64,000 nucleotides of DNA from Streptomyces indicus (GCF_900100315.1 NZ_FNFF01000019.1:1-64000); one strand, 5' to 3'. Shown: positions 42,169 to 53,308, counted from the stretch's first letter. A program made the numbers and translations. The notes: generated from the letters alone by a model not told the origin.

Positions 42169-42816
42169 CTACTTCGTCGGCTTCTTGCCGGTGATGCCCA
42201 GGTGGACCAACAGGGCCAGGTTCGGCTTCAGTTCGGCCTGCTTGACGCCCCAGGTGGAGAAGCCCTTCTGGTGCGAGGCGACCGAGGCGAGCATCGCGAC
42301 GAGGGAGCCCGCCATCGCGGCCGCATTGACGTCCTTGTCGACCTTGCCCTTGTCCTGGAGGTCCTTGACGGTGTCCGTGAGGGAGTTGGTCACGGAGTTC
42401 AGGATCTTCATGCGGATCTTGTAGAAGCGCTTGTCGCCTTCGGCCGAGCCGAGGTCGACCACGCGCAGGATCGCGTCATTCTTGCGCCAGAACTCCAGGA
42501 AGCTGTCGACCAGTTCCTGTGCGGTCGCCCAGCCGGCCTTGCCGATCCACGACCGCTCGGCGAGCACCTCGGTCAACCCGGCGCCCTCCGTGGCCATTTG
42601 CTCCGCGATCTCCAGGACAGCGCCCTCGACGTCGGGGAAGTACTGGTAGAAGGTCGCCGGTGAAGTGCCCGCTTTCCGTGCCACATCGATGACCTTGACG
42701 TCACGGTAGGGCGAGGAACTGAGCATCTCGCTGAGGCAGTCGAGCAGCTTCTGACGCGTCGCCTGCCCACGCCGTCCGGCCACGCGGCCGTCGACGGTAC
42801 GCACTTGTCCTGTCAT
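42169..42816 (-). CDS. TetR-family regulator, probable master repressor of the catabolic regulon
   Basis: 215 residues. The N-terminal HTH (residues about 20-66: QATRQKLLDCLSEML, then VKVIDVARKAGTSPATFYQYF) is canonical TetR. The C-terminal ligand and dimerisation domain (70-205) is of a type I do not assign to a named subfamily. The N-terminal arm is basic (DGRVAGRRGQ). A degenerate regulon operator overlaps its ATG, so it probably represses itself. It is the only TetR gene in the window and lies near the middle of the scattered operators. A CoA thioester of the pathway substrate is the expected inducer, by analogy with FadR/KstR-type TetR proteins; this is inference. Confidence 0.85.
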   Translation of the reverse strand: MTGQVRTVDGRVAGRRGQATRQKLLDCLSEMLSSSPYRDVKVIDVARKAGTSPATFYQYFPDVEGAVLEIAEQMATEGAGLTEVLAERSWIGKAGWATAQELVDSFLEFWRKNDAILRVVDLGSAEGDKRFYKIRMKILNSVTNSLTDTVKDLQDKGKVDKDVNAAAMAGSLVAMLASVASHQKGFSTWGVKQAELKPNLALLVHLGITGKKPTK

Positions 42817-42824
42817 GCCGTCAG
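42810..42824. promoter_or_regulatory. Degenerate regulon operator at the TetR start (CTGTCATGCCGTCAG)
   Basis: One arm (CGTCAG) is perfect and the other has two or three changes. It spans the start codon (42814-42816). Likely low-affinity autoregulation. Confidence 0.6.
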
Positions 42825-42867
42825 CTTACCGAGGGGTGATCGGGGCGCGATTCGGCCGACTGCAAAT

Positions 42868-42915
42868 GGGGACGGGGGAGATACGGGGGAGTTAGGGGGA
42901 CTCGGGGGATATGGG
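42868..42915 (+). other. Potential multi-run G-quadruplex upstream of the TetR gene
   Basis: Plus-strand G-runs at 42868-42871, 42874-42878, 42885-42889, 42895-42899, 42904-42908 and 42913-42915, with loops of 2 to 6 bases. Lies in the 242-bp gap between the divergent TetR and VOC genes. Confidence 0.7.
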
Positions 42916-43058
42916 AGAGGTGCGGCTCGCCCCGGGTGGCGACAGCGGACCCGGAATTGACCAAGTGTTCGATTCGTTTTCCTGCGGTACGCCGGGTACG
43001 GCACTAACTTGGCTGTGACGGGTGCCACAGGAGCTCCCTGGTCCGGGAGGTGCGAGAC

Positions 43059-43844
43059 ATGGTCGCCGCGTATGCCGAGGGTGTGCCGTGCTGGGCGGAC
43101 GCCCTGCTGCCCGACGTCGAGGCGGGCAAGCGGTTCTACGGGGAGCTGTTCGGCTGGACCTTCGACGAGGGTGCCGGGCCCGAGTACGGGCACTATGCGC
43201 AGGCGTACAAGGACTCCCGCGCCGTCGCCGCCCTCGCCCCCAAGCAGGACGGCCGCATGCCCACGGTGTGGAACGTGTACTTCGCGACCCCCGACGCCCC
43301 CGCGACCGCCCGCCGCATCAAGAGCGCGGGCGGCCAGCTGGTCATGGAGCCGATGCCGGTCGGGCCTTTCGGCACGATGGCGCTCGCGGCCGACCCCGAG
43401 GGTGCGGTCTTCGGCTTGTGGCAGGGCGGCACGCACGAGGGATTCGAGAAGGCGGGGGAGCCGGGCGCGTTCTGCTGGACGGAGGTCAATGTGCGGGACG
43501 CGGCCCGCGCCGACGCCTTCTACGAGAAGGTCTTCGGCTTCAAGGGCTTCGACCTCGACGGCGTGATCGACGGCTTCCGCACGTGGTCGCCGGCCGGCAC
43601 CGAGGCGGGCCCCGACACCTCCGTGGGCGGCCGCCAGATCATGGGCGCGGACGTCCCCGCCGTACTGCCCGCGCACTTCCTCGTCTACTTCGCCGTCGCC
43701 GACTGCGACGAGGCCGCCCGTACCGCCGAGCGGCTCGGCGGCCGGGTGCAGAGCCCACCCGTCGACATTCCGTACGGGCGCATTGCGACGCTCGTGGACA
43801 ATCAGGGCGCGGTCTTCGCGGTCCTTCAGGATCCCGCGGAATGA
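43059..43844 (+). CDS. Two-domain VOC (glyoxalase-fold) protein
   Basis: 261 residues with two vicinal-oxygen-chelate domains (about 8-120 and 135-258): VPCWADALLPDVEAGKRFYGE, GAFCWTEVNVRDAARADAFYE and repeated D(P/N)xGAVF motifs. It resembles the CFP32/hydroxylase-like VOC proteins of actinomycetes; enzymatic function unknown. ATG 43059 follows GGGAGG at 8 bp. It is divergent from the TetR gene. Confidence 0.82.
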   Translation: MVAAYAEGVPCWADALLPDVEAGKRFYGELFGWTFDEGAGPEYGHYAQAYKDSRAVAALAPKQDGRMPTVWNVYFATPDAPATARRIKSAGGQLVMEPMPVGPFGTMALAADPEGAVFGLWQGGTHEGFEKAGEPGAFCWTEVNVRDAARADAFYEKVFGFKGFDLDGVIDGFRTWSPAGTEAGPDTSVGGRQIMGADVPAVLPAHFLVYFAVADCDEAARTAERLGGRVQSPPVDIPYGRIATLVDNQGAVFAVLQDPAE

Positions 43845-44041
43845 GGCGGATCGTTTTGCCGTGAATCGCCCCGGAATGGGGTGAGACCTCCCGATAGGGC
43901 CCCGGGTTCGCAACCGCCGCCCGCGCCAGGAAGAATCAGGGTGCGTGCCGCCTGGGCGGCGCGGTGGTGAGACGCTGACGAGGAGCACCGGCGCGTGCTC
44001 TGCGGGTGTCCCGCGGTCTCGTACGGGGAGGTGGCAGGCAA

Positions 44042-46426
<2,385 letters not shown>

Positions 46427-46434
46427 GGCGGGTC

Positions 46435-46554
46435 TGGCCCCGTGGCCGCACATCCAGCCCCGCCGGCGTTTGAGGCGATCCGAGCGGAGCTCGGATGCGG
46501 GGTCCGGGGCGGAGCCCCGGGGAACGGTGAAAGGGCGGGGCGGGGAGAAAGAAG
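46435..46554. repeat. Interspersed GC-rich repeat (copy 4, partial)
   Basis: CCGGCGTTTGAGGCGATCCG ... GATGCGGGGTCCGGGGCGG ... AAAGGGCGGGGCGGGGAGA. It shares the GTTTGAGG head and the GGGGCGGAGCCCC hairpin with the copies at 2.3 and 15 kb, but lacks the CCGCCGCAGGCG tail. Confidence 0.65.
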
Positions 46555-47211
46555 TCAGGCACCCGAGCCCGAAGACGGCGGAGGCGGCCGATGCCACGCG
46601 GGAGGCGGCTCCTCCGACGCGTCGGGGGCGCCGTAAGGCGGCGCGTCCGGGGCATCGTAAGGGGGCGCGTCGGGGGCGGCGTACGGGCCCGCGTCCGACG
46701 ACCTGCCCGGGGGCGCACCCCAGCCCGACCCCGGCCGATCCAGCGTCGGCACCCCGGAAGACTCCGGAGGCACCGCCTCCACCTTCCGCCCCCGCCCCGC
46801 CATCACCAGCGAGGCCAACACCAGCACCGCCCCACCCACGAACGCATTCGCCGCCCCCACCCCCAGCCCGTTCCCGTCCCCGTCGACGGTGAGCGATCCC
46901 TCCGCCTGGCCCACCCGGACCATCCACAGCACGGCGAACCCCATCGCCACGATGCCCGCGAACGCGATCAGCAGCCGCGAGCGCAGCACGACCCCGATGA
47001 GGGTCACCACCGCGACGAACAGGAACGGCAGGAACAGCGAGCCGAACAGCTGGGCCTTGGCGTCGGTGACCCCGTCGCCCGAGAACAGCTCGCCGATGCG
47101 GTAGTCCCTGCCGAGACGGCCGTCGTACCAGGCACGGAAGGGGCTCCAGACGACGGCCGCCGCACCGGCGAGAGCGAGGAGCGAACCGAGGACGTTGCGG
47201 ACGCGCTTCAT
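46555..47211 (-). CDS. Four-helix membrane protein with Pro/Ala/Asp repeat tail
   Basis: 218 residues. Hydrophobic segments at about 8-25, 58-80, 84-102 and 122-142. The cytoplasmic tail repeats APDAPPYDAPDAPPYGAPDA. No family recognised. ATG 47211 follows GGGAGG. It faces the kinase gene tail to tail. Confidence 0.7.
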   Translation of the reverse strand: MKRVRNVLGSLLALAGAAAVVWSPFRAWYDGRLGRDYRIGELFSGDGVTDAKAQLFGSLFLPFLFVAVVTLIGVVLRSRLLIAFAGIVAMGFAVLWMVRVGQAEGSLTVDGDGNGLGVGAANAFVGGAVLVLASLVMAGRGRKVEAVPPESSGVPTLDRPGSGWGAPPGRSSDAGPYAAPDAPPYDAPDAPPYGAPDASEEPPPAWHRPPPPSSGSGA

Positions 47212-47480
47212 CGGTGACCTCCCGGCGTACCGCCTGACAGAGCGGCAAACGGCACATAGGCCCGGATACGGGGCTCTCGTCCCCGACGCTACGCCGGGCC
47301 ACGGACCCTCGCCACCAGGGAGTTTCCCTCCGGTGCCGGGCGCGCGACCCGCCCCGCGCGGCTCGGGCCGCCCGTGCGCCGAACTCCGTTTGTCCACAGG
47401 GCCGTTCACGCCGCCTTCGCGCCTGCTAAGGTTCCGCGCGTTCCATGCAGACGTATGGCAGACCTATCGGGGGAGGGCCC

Positions 47481-48089
47481 ATGGTGCGGCTTCGTCGTGT
47501 CCGGTTCGCAGTCGTCCTTGTCGCGGTGGTGCTCGCGCTGACCGGCTTCCAGGCCGGCTCCACGTCGGGCGGCAAGGGCGGCAGCGGCAAGAGCAAGAGC
47601 AGCGGCGGCGGGGGCGGCTGCTCCAGCGGCAAGTCGCGCAGCTCGTCCAGCGGCGGGGACACGGACCGTGACGACGCCGGCTCGGGCGGCTCCGCGGGCA
47701 GCGAGGACGATCCGTACGGCGACAGTGGCTACGACTGGGGGCTCGGCACCTCCGACGGCCCGCAGGAGCTCAGCGCCGAGGACCAGGCGACCGCCCGGAT
47801 CGCGCACTGCGCGGCGGAGGACGCCAAGAAGCGGCGCAAGGGCGGCAAGTCCGCCAAGCCCGCCAAGCGCACCCGGGCCGAGGTCACCAAGGTCGAGGTC
47901 CGCTCGTCCAAGGGCGGCACCTACACCGTCGGCGTCGGGTTCACGTACAGCAACAACACGGACGGGACCGTGTACGAGGAGGTCACGCTGAAGCCGGGGG
48001 CGACGCGCACGGTCACCGTGACGCCGCCCCGCAAGTTCGACCCGGACAAGCTGGACGCCTGCGAGCTCGTCGAGTTCGAGCTCCGGTGA
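47481..48089 (+). CDS. Secreted or membrane-anchored protein with Ser/Gly/Lys linker
   Basis: 202 residues. The N-terminal hydrophobic segment (residues about 8-28) could be a signal or anchor. It is followed by a low-complexity linker (GGKGGSGKSKSSGGGGG and SSSSGGDTDRDDAGSGG), then a C-terminal beta-rich domain (VTKVEVRSSKGGTYTVGVGF ... PGATRTVTVTPPRKF) of unknown type with cysteines at about 110 and 194. ATG 47481 follows GGGGGAGG. Confidence 0.68.
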   Translation: MVRLRRVRFAVVLVAVVLALTGFQAGSTSGGKGGSGKSKSSGGGGGCSSGKSRSSSSGGDTDRDDAGSGGSAGSEDDPYGDSGYDWGLGTSDGPQELSAEDQATARIAHCAAEDAKKRRKGGKSAKPAKRTRAEVTKVEVRSSKGGTYTVGVGFTYSNNTDGTVYEEVTLKPGATRTVTVTPPRKFDPDKLDACELVEFELR

Positions 48090-48110
48090 GCCGGGGCGTG
48101 CCGCGCGAGA

Positions 48111-48884
48111 TCACCGCAGCCTGAATCCCGCCCGCCGCCCCCCGAACAGCCCCGCCTGCTCCTCGGCCGGCAGGTTCCCCAGCCCGATCAGCGCGGGTGC
48201 CTGCGCCACCGCCTGGGCCCGCGCGGCCGCCGACGCCGCCCACACCGCCCGCACCGTGCCCTCCACGGCCGCGGGCGGGTACGAGGCGATGATCTCGGCG
48301 GAGGCCAGCGCGGCCGTCAACGCCTCGCCGGGCGGGGCGAGTTCGGAGACGAGGCCGGTCTCATAGGCGCGGCGGGCGGAGACCCGTTCCGCCGTGCCCA
48401 TCAGCGACATCCGCGCCACCTCGCCGAACGGCATCCGCTGCGCCATGTACATGGCCTCGTACGCACTGACCATCCCGTACGTGGTGTGCGGGTCGAAGAA
48501 GACCGCACGCTCCTCGTCGGCGACGAGGAACTCGGACTCGCCCAGGAGGTAGAAGGCGCCTCCGCAGGCCATCCCGTTCACCGCCGCGATCACCGGTTTC
48601 CACAGGTCGCAGGCCTTCGGCCCGATGGCGACCAGGGGGTCGTCGATCGTGTAGGGGGAGGGCGGCTGGGGGACTTCGGCGCTCCGGTCGATGCCCGTGC
48701 AGAAGGCCTTGTCCCCGGCGCCGGTGAGGACGATCGCGCGTACGGAGGCGTCGAACCGGAACTGCCGCCAAGCGGCGGTCAGTTCGGCGGCCGTCTCCAG
48801 GTCGATCGCGTTGTGCTTCGCGGGCCGGTCCAGGGTGAGGACGGCGACACCCGTCTCCTTGTCGCATTCGATGCGCAGAGCCAT
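48111..48884 (-). CDS. Enoyl-CoA hydratase/isomerase (crotonase family)
   Basis: 257 residues. LTGAGDKAFCTGIDRS near 55 and VNGMACGGAFYLLGESEFLVA near 105 form the CoA site. The Glu pair of classic hydratases is not obvious (FFDPHTTYGMVSAYEAMYM), so an isomerase, hydrolase or lyase activity is possible. ATG 48884 follows GAGGCGG. Third gene of the thiolase-DUF35-ECH operon, 7 bp after the DUF35 gene. Confidence 0.85.
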   Translation of the reverse strand: MALRIECDKETGVAVLTLDRPAKHNAIDLETAAELTAAWRQFRFDASVRAIVLTGAGDKAFCTGIDRSAEVPQPPSPYTIDDPLVAIGPKACDLWKPVIAAVNGMACGGAFYLLGESEFLVADEERAVFFDPHTTYGMVSAYEAMYMAQRMPFGEVARMSLMGTAERVSARRAYETGLVSELAPPGEALTAALASAEIIASYPPAAVEGTVRAVWAASAAARAQAVAQAPALIGLGNLPAEEQAGLFGGRRAGFRLR

Positions 48885-48891
48885 GGCCGCC

Positions 48892-49335
48892 TCAGCGCTC
48901 CAGCACCCATTGCGGCACCGTGAACTCGCCCTGCTGCGCGAAGACCACCTGCACCTTCGCGCCGATCTTCAGCCGGGCCGGGTCGACCGAGTTCCAGGGC
49001 GCGCCCGCCTCGGTGACGAGGTTGCCGACGAGGCGGATGCGCGGAGCCTCGGCGAGCTCCACGACGATCGCGTTGTACGGGGCCATCTCCGCGTACGCGG
49101 GAAGCAGCGGCGGATGCGGGAACACGTACGACCAGATCCGGCCCTTGCCGCTCATCCGCCGCCACTCGCTGTCGAAGGACCGGCAGTGCGGGCAGCAGGG
49201 GCGGGGCGGGAAGCGCAGCTCGCCGCACTCGGTGTTCGCGCAGGCCTGGACACGCAGTTCGCCCCGGGCGGTGTACTCCCAGAAGGGTGCGCCGTCGTCG
49301 TCGGTGACGGGGGCAAGGAGTTCGGTCGTCGTCAT
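48892..49335 (-). CDS. DUF35 Zn-ribbon/OB-fold protein (thiolase partner)
   Basis: 147 residues. FWEYTARGELRVQACANTECG ... CCPHC gives the rubredoxin-like ribbon, with one loop expanded (C-x4-C rather than C-x2-C). The OB fold follows (GKGRIWSYVFPHPPLLP). Only 2 bp after the thiolase stop. Adjacent thiolase plus DUF35 is the arrangement of aldolase or thiolase complexes such as Ltp2-ChsH2. Confidence 0.86.
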   Translation of the reverse strand: MTTTELLAPVTDDDGAPFWEYTARGELRVQACANTECGELRFPPRPCCPHCRSFDSEWRRMSGKGRIWSYVFPHPPLLPAYAEMAPYNAIVVELAEAPRIRLVGNLVTEAGAPWNSVDPARLKIGAKVQVVFAQQGEFTVPQWVLER

Positions 49336-49337
49336 CT

Positions 49338-50492
49338 TCAGCTCCTCAGGAGTACGGCCGACGTGGGGACGCCCTCGCCCGCGGTCACCAGGCAGGTGGC
49401 CGCGTCGGGGACCTGGGCGGTGGAGGTGCCGCGCAGCTGCTTGACGCCCTCGTTGATCAGGTTGAAGCCGTGCACGTACGCCTCCGAGAGGCCGCCGCCG
49501 CTGGTGTTGATCGGCAGCCGGCCGCCGATCTCCAGGGCGCCGCCCTCGGTGAACGCGCCGCCCTCGCCGCGCGCGCAGAACCCGTAGCCCTCCAGGGAGA
49601 GCGGGATGAGCGGGGTGAACGCGTCGTAGATCTGGGCGACATCCACGTCCTCGGGGCCGAAGTCGGCCTGCTTCCACAGCTGTCGGGCCGCGGTCCAGGC
49701 GGGGCCGGTGAGCGGGTCGTCGTTCCAGTAGTTGACCATGCCGTGGTGCTGGGCGGGCAGGCCCTGGGCGACTGAATGCAGGTAGACGGGCTTTTGGCGG
49801 CAGTCGCGGGCCCGCTCCGCGGAGACGATCACGCAGGCCAAAGCCCCGTCCGTCTCCAGGCAGTTGTCGAAGAGGCAGAGCGGCTCGCTGATCCAGCGGG
49901 CGTTCATGTACATCTCGCGGGTCAGCGGGCGCTCGTACATCTGCGCCGCCGGGTTCTGGTTGGCGCGGTTGCGGCAGGCGAGCGCCACGTTGAAGAGGTG
50001 GTCGCGCGTGGTGCCGTACTCGTGCATGTGGCGCCGGGCCAGCATGCCGATCTCGTCGGCGGGGCGCAGGAGCCCGTACGGACGGGTCCACTGCCCGGGG
50101 GTCGGCAGCTGCACGGCCGTGTTCGTCCAGGGGCGCTTGCCCGAGCCGCGCTTGCGCGAGCGCCAGGCGACCCCGACGCTCGCCTGGCCGGTGGCGACCG
50201 CGGAGGCGAGGTGGGCGAGGGTGGCGCACGAACCGCCGCCGCCGTAGCCGACCTTGGAGAAGAAGGTCACGTCGCCCGCGCCGATCGCCTTGGCGATCTC
50301 GACCTCGTCGGTCTCCTCCATCGTGTACGAGGCGAAGCCGTCCACCTCGGAGGGGTCGATCCCCGCGTCGTCGAGCGCGGCGAGAATGGCCCGGCACGCC
50401 AAGGTCTTCTCGGATTCGGGTAGCTGTTTCGCGAAGGGGGTCTGGCCGATCCCGACTATCGCTGTAGCGTCCTTCAGTGTCGCCGCGGCCAT
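49338..50492 (-). CDS. SCP-x/lipid-transfer-type thiolase
   Basis: 384 residues, same branch as 36658. AIVGIGQTPFAKQLPESEKTL at the N-terminus, DAGIDPSEVDGFASYTMEE, YGGGGSCATLAHLASAVATGQ (here a Cys is present near the classical active-site position) and INTSGGGLSEAYVHGFNLINEGVKQL with the catalytic His region. The Cys at that position makes a true thiolytic activity more plausible than for its paralogue. ATG 50492 follows GGAGG. First gene of the operon; shares operator 10 with the divergent FadD gene. Confidence 0.85.
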   Translation of the reverse strand: MAAATLKDATAIVGIGQTPFAKQLPESEKTLACRAILAALDDAGIDPSEVDGFASYTMEETDEVEIAKAIGAGDVTFFSKVGYGGGGSCATLAHLASAVATGQASVGVAWRSRKRGSGKRPWTNTAVQLPTPGQWTRPYGLLRPADEIGMLARRHMHEYGTTRDHLFNVALACRNRANQNPAAQMYERPLTREMYMNARWISEPLCLFDNCLETDGALACVIVSAERARDCRQKPVYLHSVAQGLPAQHHGMVNYWNDDPLTGPAWTAARQLWKQADFGPEDVDVAQIYDAFTPLIPLSLEGYGFCARGEGGAFTEGGALEIGGRLPINTSGGGLSEAYVHGFNLINEGVKQLRGTSTAQVPDAATCLVTAGEGVPTSAVLLRS

Positions 50493-50596
50493 GGCCACCT
50501 CCGAGATCAACTGCCGTGTCCCAGACTGCATTCCGCCTGCGTTCGACCGGCATCCAGCCTGCATCCCTGCTGACAGCGGGGAAGGCTACAGCTAAT

Positions 50597-50611
50597 CTGA
50601 CGGATAGTCAG
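50597..50611. promoter_or_regulatory. Regulon operator 10 (CTGACGGATAGTCAG)
   Basis: Lies between the divergent thiolase operon (104 bp away) and the FadD gene (23 bp away). TAATCT at 50593-50598 overlaps its left edge. Confidence 0.84.
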
Positions 50612-50634
50612 CTACTGCGGTGGGAGGGCTTGCG

Positions 50635-52281
50635 ATGCGCGGGGACGAGCAGGGGATGCCCGGGGGAGTCGAGCTGGAGATGCGCGGCGATCTTCGCTGG
50701 GGCAGCATTCCGGGCCTGATGCGGTCGGCGGCCGAGCGGTACGCCGAGCGCGAGGCGGTGGTCGAGGGCCGCACCCGGATCACGTACGCGGAGCTCGGCG
50801 AGCGCGTGGAGCGCGCGGCCGCCGCATGCATCGCGAGCGGCGTGGAGCCCGGGGACCGCGTGGCCGTCTGGGCGCCCAACACTCTCGACTGGATCGTCTC
50901 CGCGCTCGGCGCGGTGAGCGCGGGCGCGGTGCTCGTGCCGCTCAACACCCGCTTCAAGGGCACCGAGGCGGCGTACGTCCTCCAGCGCTCCCGCGCGAAA
51001 CTCCTCTTCATCACGGGCACCTTCCTCGGCACGTCATACGTGGCCTCGCTGCGCCGCGCGACCGCGGAGGGCACGGGCGAAGGACCCCTGCCCGCGCTGG
51101 AGCACCTGGAGCAGGTGGTGGTGCTCTCGGACGACGCCCCGGACAACTTCCGTACGTGGAAGGACTTCCTGGCCGGCGGGGACGCGGTGCCGGCGGCCGC
51201 GGTGGCGGCCCGCTCCGCGGCGATCGACCCGGCCTCGCCCTCGGACATCATCTTCACCTCGGGCACCACCGGCCGCCCCAAGGGCGCGGTGATCACCCAC
51301 GCCCAGTCCCTGCGCTGCTACGACATCTGGAGCGAGCTCGCGGGCCTGCGCGAAGGCGACCGCTACCTCATCGTCAACCCGTTCTTCCACACCTTCGGCT
51401 ACAAGGCGGGCATCCTCGCCTGCCTGATGCGCGGCGCGACGATGGTGCCGCAGCCGGTCTTCAACGTGGACACCGCGCTCGCGAACATCGCCGCCGAGCG
51501 CATCTCGGTGCTCCCCGGCCCGCCCACCCTGCACCAGTCCCTGCTCGACCACCCGGCCCGCGCCAAGCACGACCTCTCGGCGCTGCGCCTGGTGGTCACG
51601 GGCGCGGCGGTCGTCCCGCTGCAACTGGTGGAGCGCCTGCGCACGGAGCTCGGCATCGCCACCGTCCTCACCGCCTACGGACTCTCGGAGGCGAGCGGCA
51701 TCGTCACGATGTGCCGGCGCGGGGACGCGGCCGAGGTGATCGCGCAGACCTCGGGCCGCGCCATCCCGGACACGGAGGTCCGCGTGGTCAACCCGGCGGG
51801 GGAGACCCTGCCGCCCGGCGCGTCCGGCGAGGTCCTGGTCCGCGGGCACAACGTGATGCAGGGCTACTTCGAGGACCCGCAGGAGACGAAGAAGACCATC
51901 ACGCCGGACGGCTGGCTGCGCACGGGCGATGTGGGCGTGCTCGACGAGGAGGGCAACCTCCGGATCACCGACCGGATCAAGGACATGTTCATCGTCGGCG
52001 GTTTCAACGCGTACCCGGCCGAGATCGAGCAGCTCCTCGGCCTGCACCCGGACATCGCGGATGTGGCGGTGATCGGCATACCGGACGCGCGCCTCGGCGA
52101 GGTCGGCAAGGCCTACGCGGTACGCCGCAGCGGCTCCACCCTCACCTCGGACGATCTGATCGCCTGGTCGCGCCGCGAGATGGCCAACTACAAGGTGCCG
52201 CGCCAGGTGGAGTTCGTGAGCGAGCTGCCGCGCAATGCGAGCGGCAAGGTCCTGAAGACGGAGCTGCGGGGACGGGCGTAA
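50635..52281 (+). CDS. Acyl-CoA synthetase, FadD3-like
   Basis: 548 residues of the ANL superfamily. FTSGTTGRPKGAVITH near 215, PFFHTFGYKAG near 255, YGLSEASGIVTM near 345, DGWLRTGDVGVLDE near 425, DRIKDMFIVGGFNAYPAEIE hinge near 445 and C-terminal PRNASGKVLKTELR with the catalytic Lys. The pattern is close to FadD3-type ligases that activate HIP, a bicyclic steroid fragment, but specificity cannot be read from motifs alone. ATG 50635 follows GGAGGG; GTG 50620 is less likely. Confidence 0.85.
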   Translation: MRGDEQGMPGGVELEMRGDLRWGSIPGLMRSAAERYAEREAVVEGRTRITYAELGERVERAAAACIASGVEPGDRVAVWAPNTLDWIVSALGAVSAGAVLVPLNTRFKGTEAAYVLQRSRAKLLFITGTFLGTSYVASLRRATAEGTGEGPLPALEHLEQVVVLSDDAPDNFRTWKDFLAGGDAVPAAAVAARSAAIDPASPSDIIFTSGTTGRPKGAVITHAQSLRCYDIWSELAGLREGDRYLIVNPFFHTFGYKAGILACLMRGATMVPQPVFNVDTALANIAAERISVLPGPPTLHQSLLDHPARAKHDLSALRLVVTGAAVVPLQLVERLRTELGIATVLTAYGLSEASGIVTMCRRGDAAEVIAQTSGRAIPDTEVRVVNPAGETLPPGASGEVLVRGHNVMQGYFEDPQETKKTITPDGWLRTGDVGVLDEEGNLRITDRIKDMFIVGGFNAYPAEIEQLLGLHPDIADVAVIGIPDARLGEVGKAYAVRRSGSTLTSDDLIAWSRREMANYKVPRQVEFVSELPRNASGKVLKTELRGRA

Positions 52282-52302
52282 CCGGCCCTGGGAGAGCGGG
52301 AC

Positions 52303-52716
52303 TCAGCCCTCGGCCGCCCTGGCGGCCGCCTCCCGCTCCTCCCTCTCCTCCCGCTCCTTCACACTGCTCTCCACGCAGAACTCGTTCCCCTCTGGATCGG
52401 CCAGCGTCTGCCAGCCGCGCCCGTCGGGCCGCCGCATGTCGCTCACGAGCGTGGCCCCGAGCGCGAGCAGCCGCTCGACCTCCTCGTCACGGGTGCGGTC
52501 CTGCGGCTGTACGTCGAGATGCACCCGGTTCTTGAGCGTCTTGCCCTCGGGCACGGTCACGAACAGGATCGGCGTCCCCGCGTTCTCGACCAGCGCCTCG
52601 GGGTCCCCGGGCGCATCCTCGTCGGACACCTTCCCCCCGGTCACTCCGGCCCAGAACTGCGCCTGGGCGTAAGCGTTGTGGCTGTCGAAGGTGATGTGGC
52701 GCACGTGTGAGGTCAT
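52303..52716 (-). CDS. VOC (glyoxalase-like) protein
   Basis: 137 residues, single VOC domain of the glyoxalase_6 type: HITFDSHNAYAQAQFWAGVTG, NRVHLDVQPQDR and LADPEGNEFCVE. The C-terminal tail is charged (KEREEREEREAAARAAEG). Function unknown. ATG 52716. Confidence 0.8.
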   Translation of the reverse strand: MTSHVRHITFDSHNAYAQAQFWAGVTGGKVSDEDAPGDPEALVENAGTPILFVTVPEGKTLKNRVHLDVQPQDRTRDEEVERLLALGATLVSDMRRPDGRGWQTLADPEGNEFCVESSVKEREEREEREAAARAAEG

Positions 52717-52809
52717 CGGGGCATCTTCGCGGGGTGGGCGGGGGCGGGGCAACGGAGTTACCGGGTGTGGGGTGCGGTCCGGAGCCGTCAGCGCGCGCCG
52801 GACATGCGT

Positions 52810-52850
52810 CGGCCGCGGCAGCGGGCTCCCCCTCCGCGCTGCCGCGGCCG
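52810..52850. terminator. Terminator hairpin
   Basis: CGGCCGCGGCAGCG ... CGCTGCCGCGGCCG, a perfect 14-bp stem with a 13-base loop, 22 bp past the minus-strand stop at 52873. Confidence 0.78.
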
Positions 52851-52872
52851 ATCCCCCGTCATGGAGTGAGGC

Positions 52873-53019
52873 TCAGACTTCCTCGCCCGTCGCGTGCTCG
52901 TCCTGGGGCTTGGCGGGCTCGCTCGTGGCGTGCTCGTCCAGCGGCTTGGCCGGCTCGCTCGTCGCGTGCTCGTCCAGCGGCTTGACTATGCCGGGCTCGT
53001 TCTTGGTCTCGTCGCTCAT
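52873..53019 (-). CDS. Tiny acidic protein with 12-residue tandem repeats
   Basis: 48 residues. After MSDETKNEPGIV comes KPLDEHATSEPA twice and then KPQDEHATGEEV, so most of the protein is a 12-residue repeat; the DNA has a matching 36-bp repeat at about 52876-52985. Highly acidic and presumably unstructured. Start ATG 53019 follows GGGGAG at a good distance, and codon bias is normal, so it is likely real. Family not recognised. It lies downstream of the AfsR-like gene, on the same strand, with a terminator-like hairpin between them. Confidence 0.65.
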   Translation of the reverse strand: MSDETKNEPGIVKPLDEHATSEPAKPLDEHATSEPAKPQDEHATGEEV

Positions 53020-53052
53020 GCGTGGCTCCCCTGTGTGCTGACGGATCGATGG

Positions 53053-53100
53053 CACCGCCCGCCCGGCAACTCCCCCGAGGATCGCCGGACGGGCGGTGTG
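53053..53100. terminator. Probable terminator
   Basis: CACCGCCCGCCCGGC ... GCCGGACGGGCGGTG, a 15-bp stem with one mismatch, downstream of the AfsR-like gene (minus strand) and upstream of the tiny repeat protein. A second hairpin, ACGGGGCC...GGCCCCGT at 53249-53288, lies nearer to the AfsR-like stop. Confidence 0.65.
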
Positions 53101-53308
53101 GGCCGCTCACCTTAGTGCGCGGCTCCGCGGTTGATCCGTCTGCCCCCCGACGCGACGGATCGACCCCTTGAGGATCGCGCGCGGCGATAAACGAACGATG
53201 AACGCCCTGTCCGGGGCCTGCCACACGTCTGTCACGAGGGCGTACGAGACGGGGCCGCGCCTTCCGCTACCGCGGCGGCGGGCCCCGTTCTGTGCCAGGT
53301 CTCTCCCG

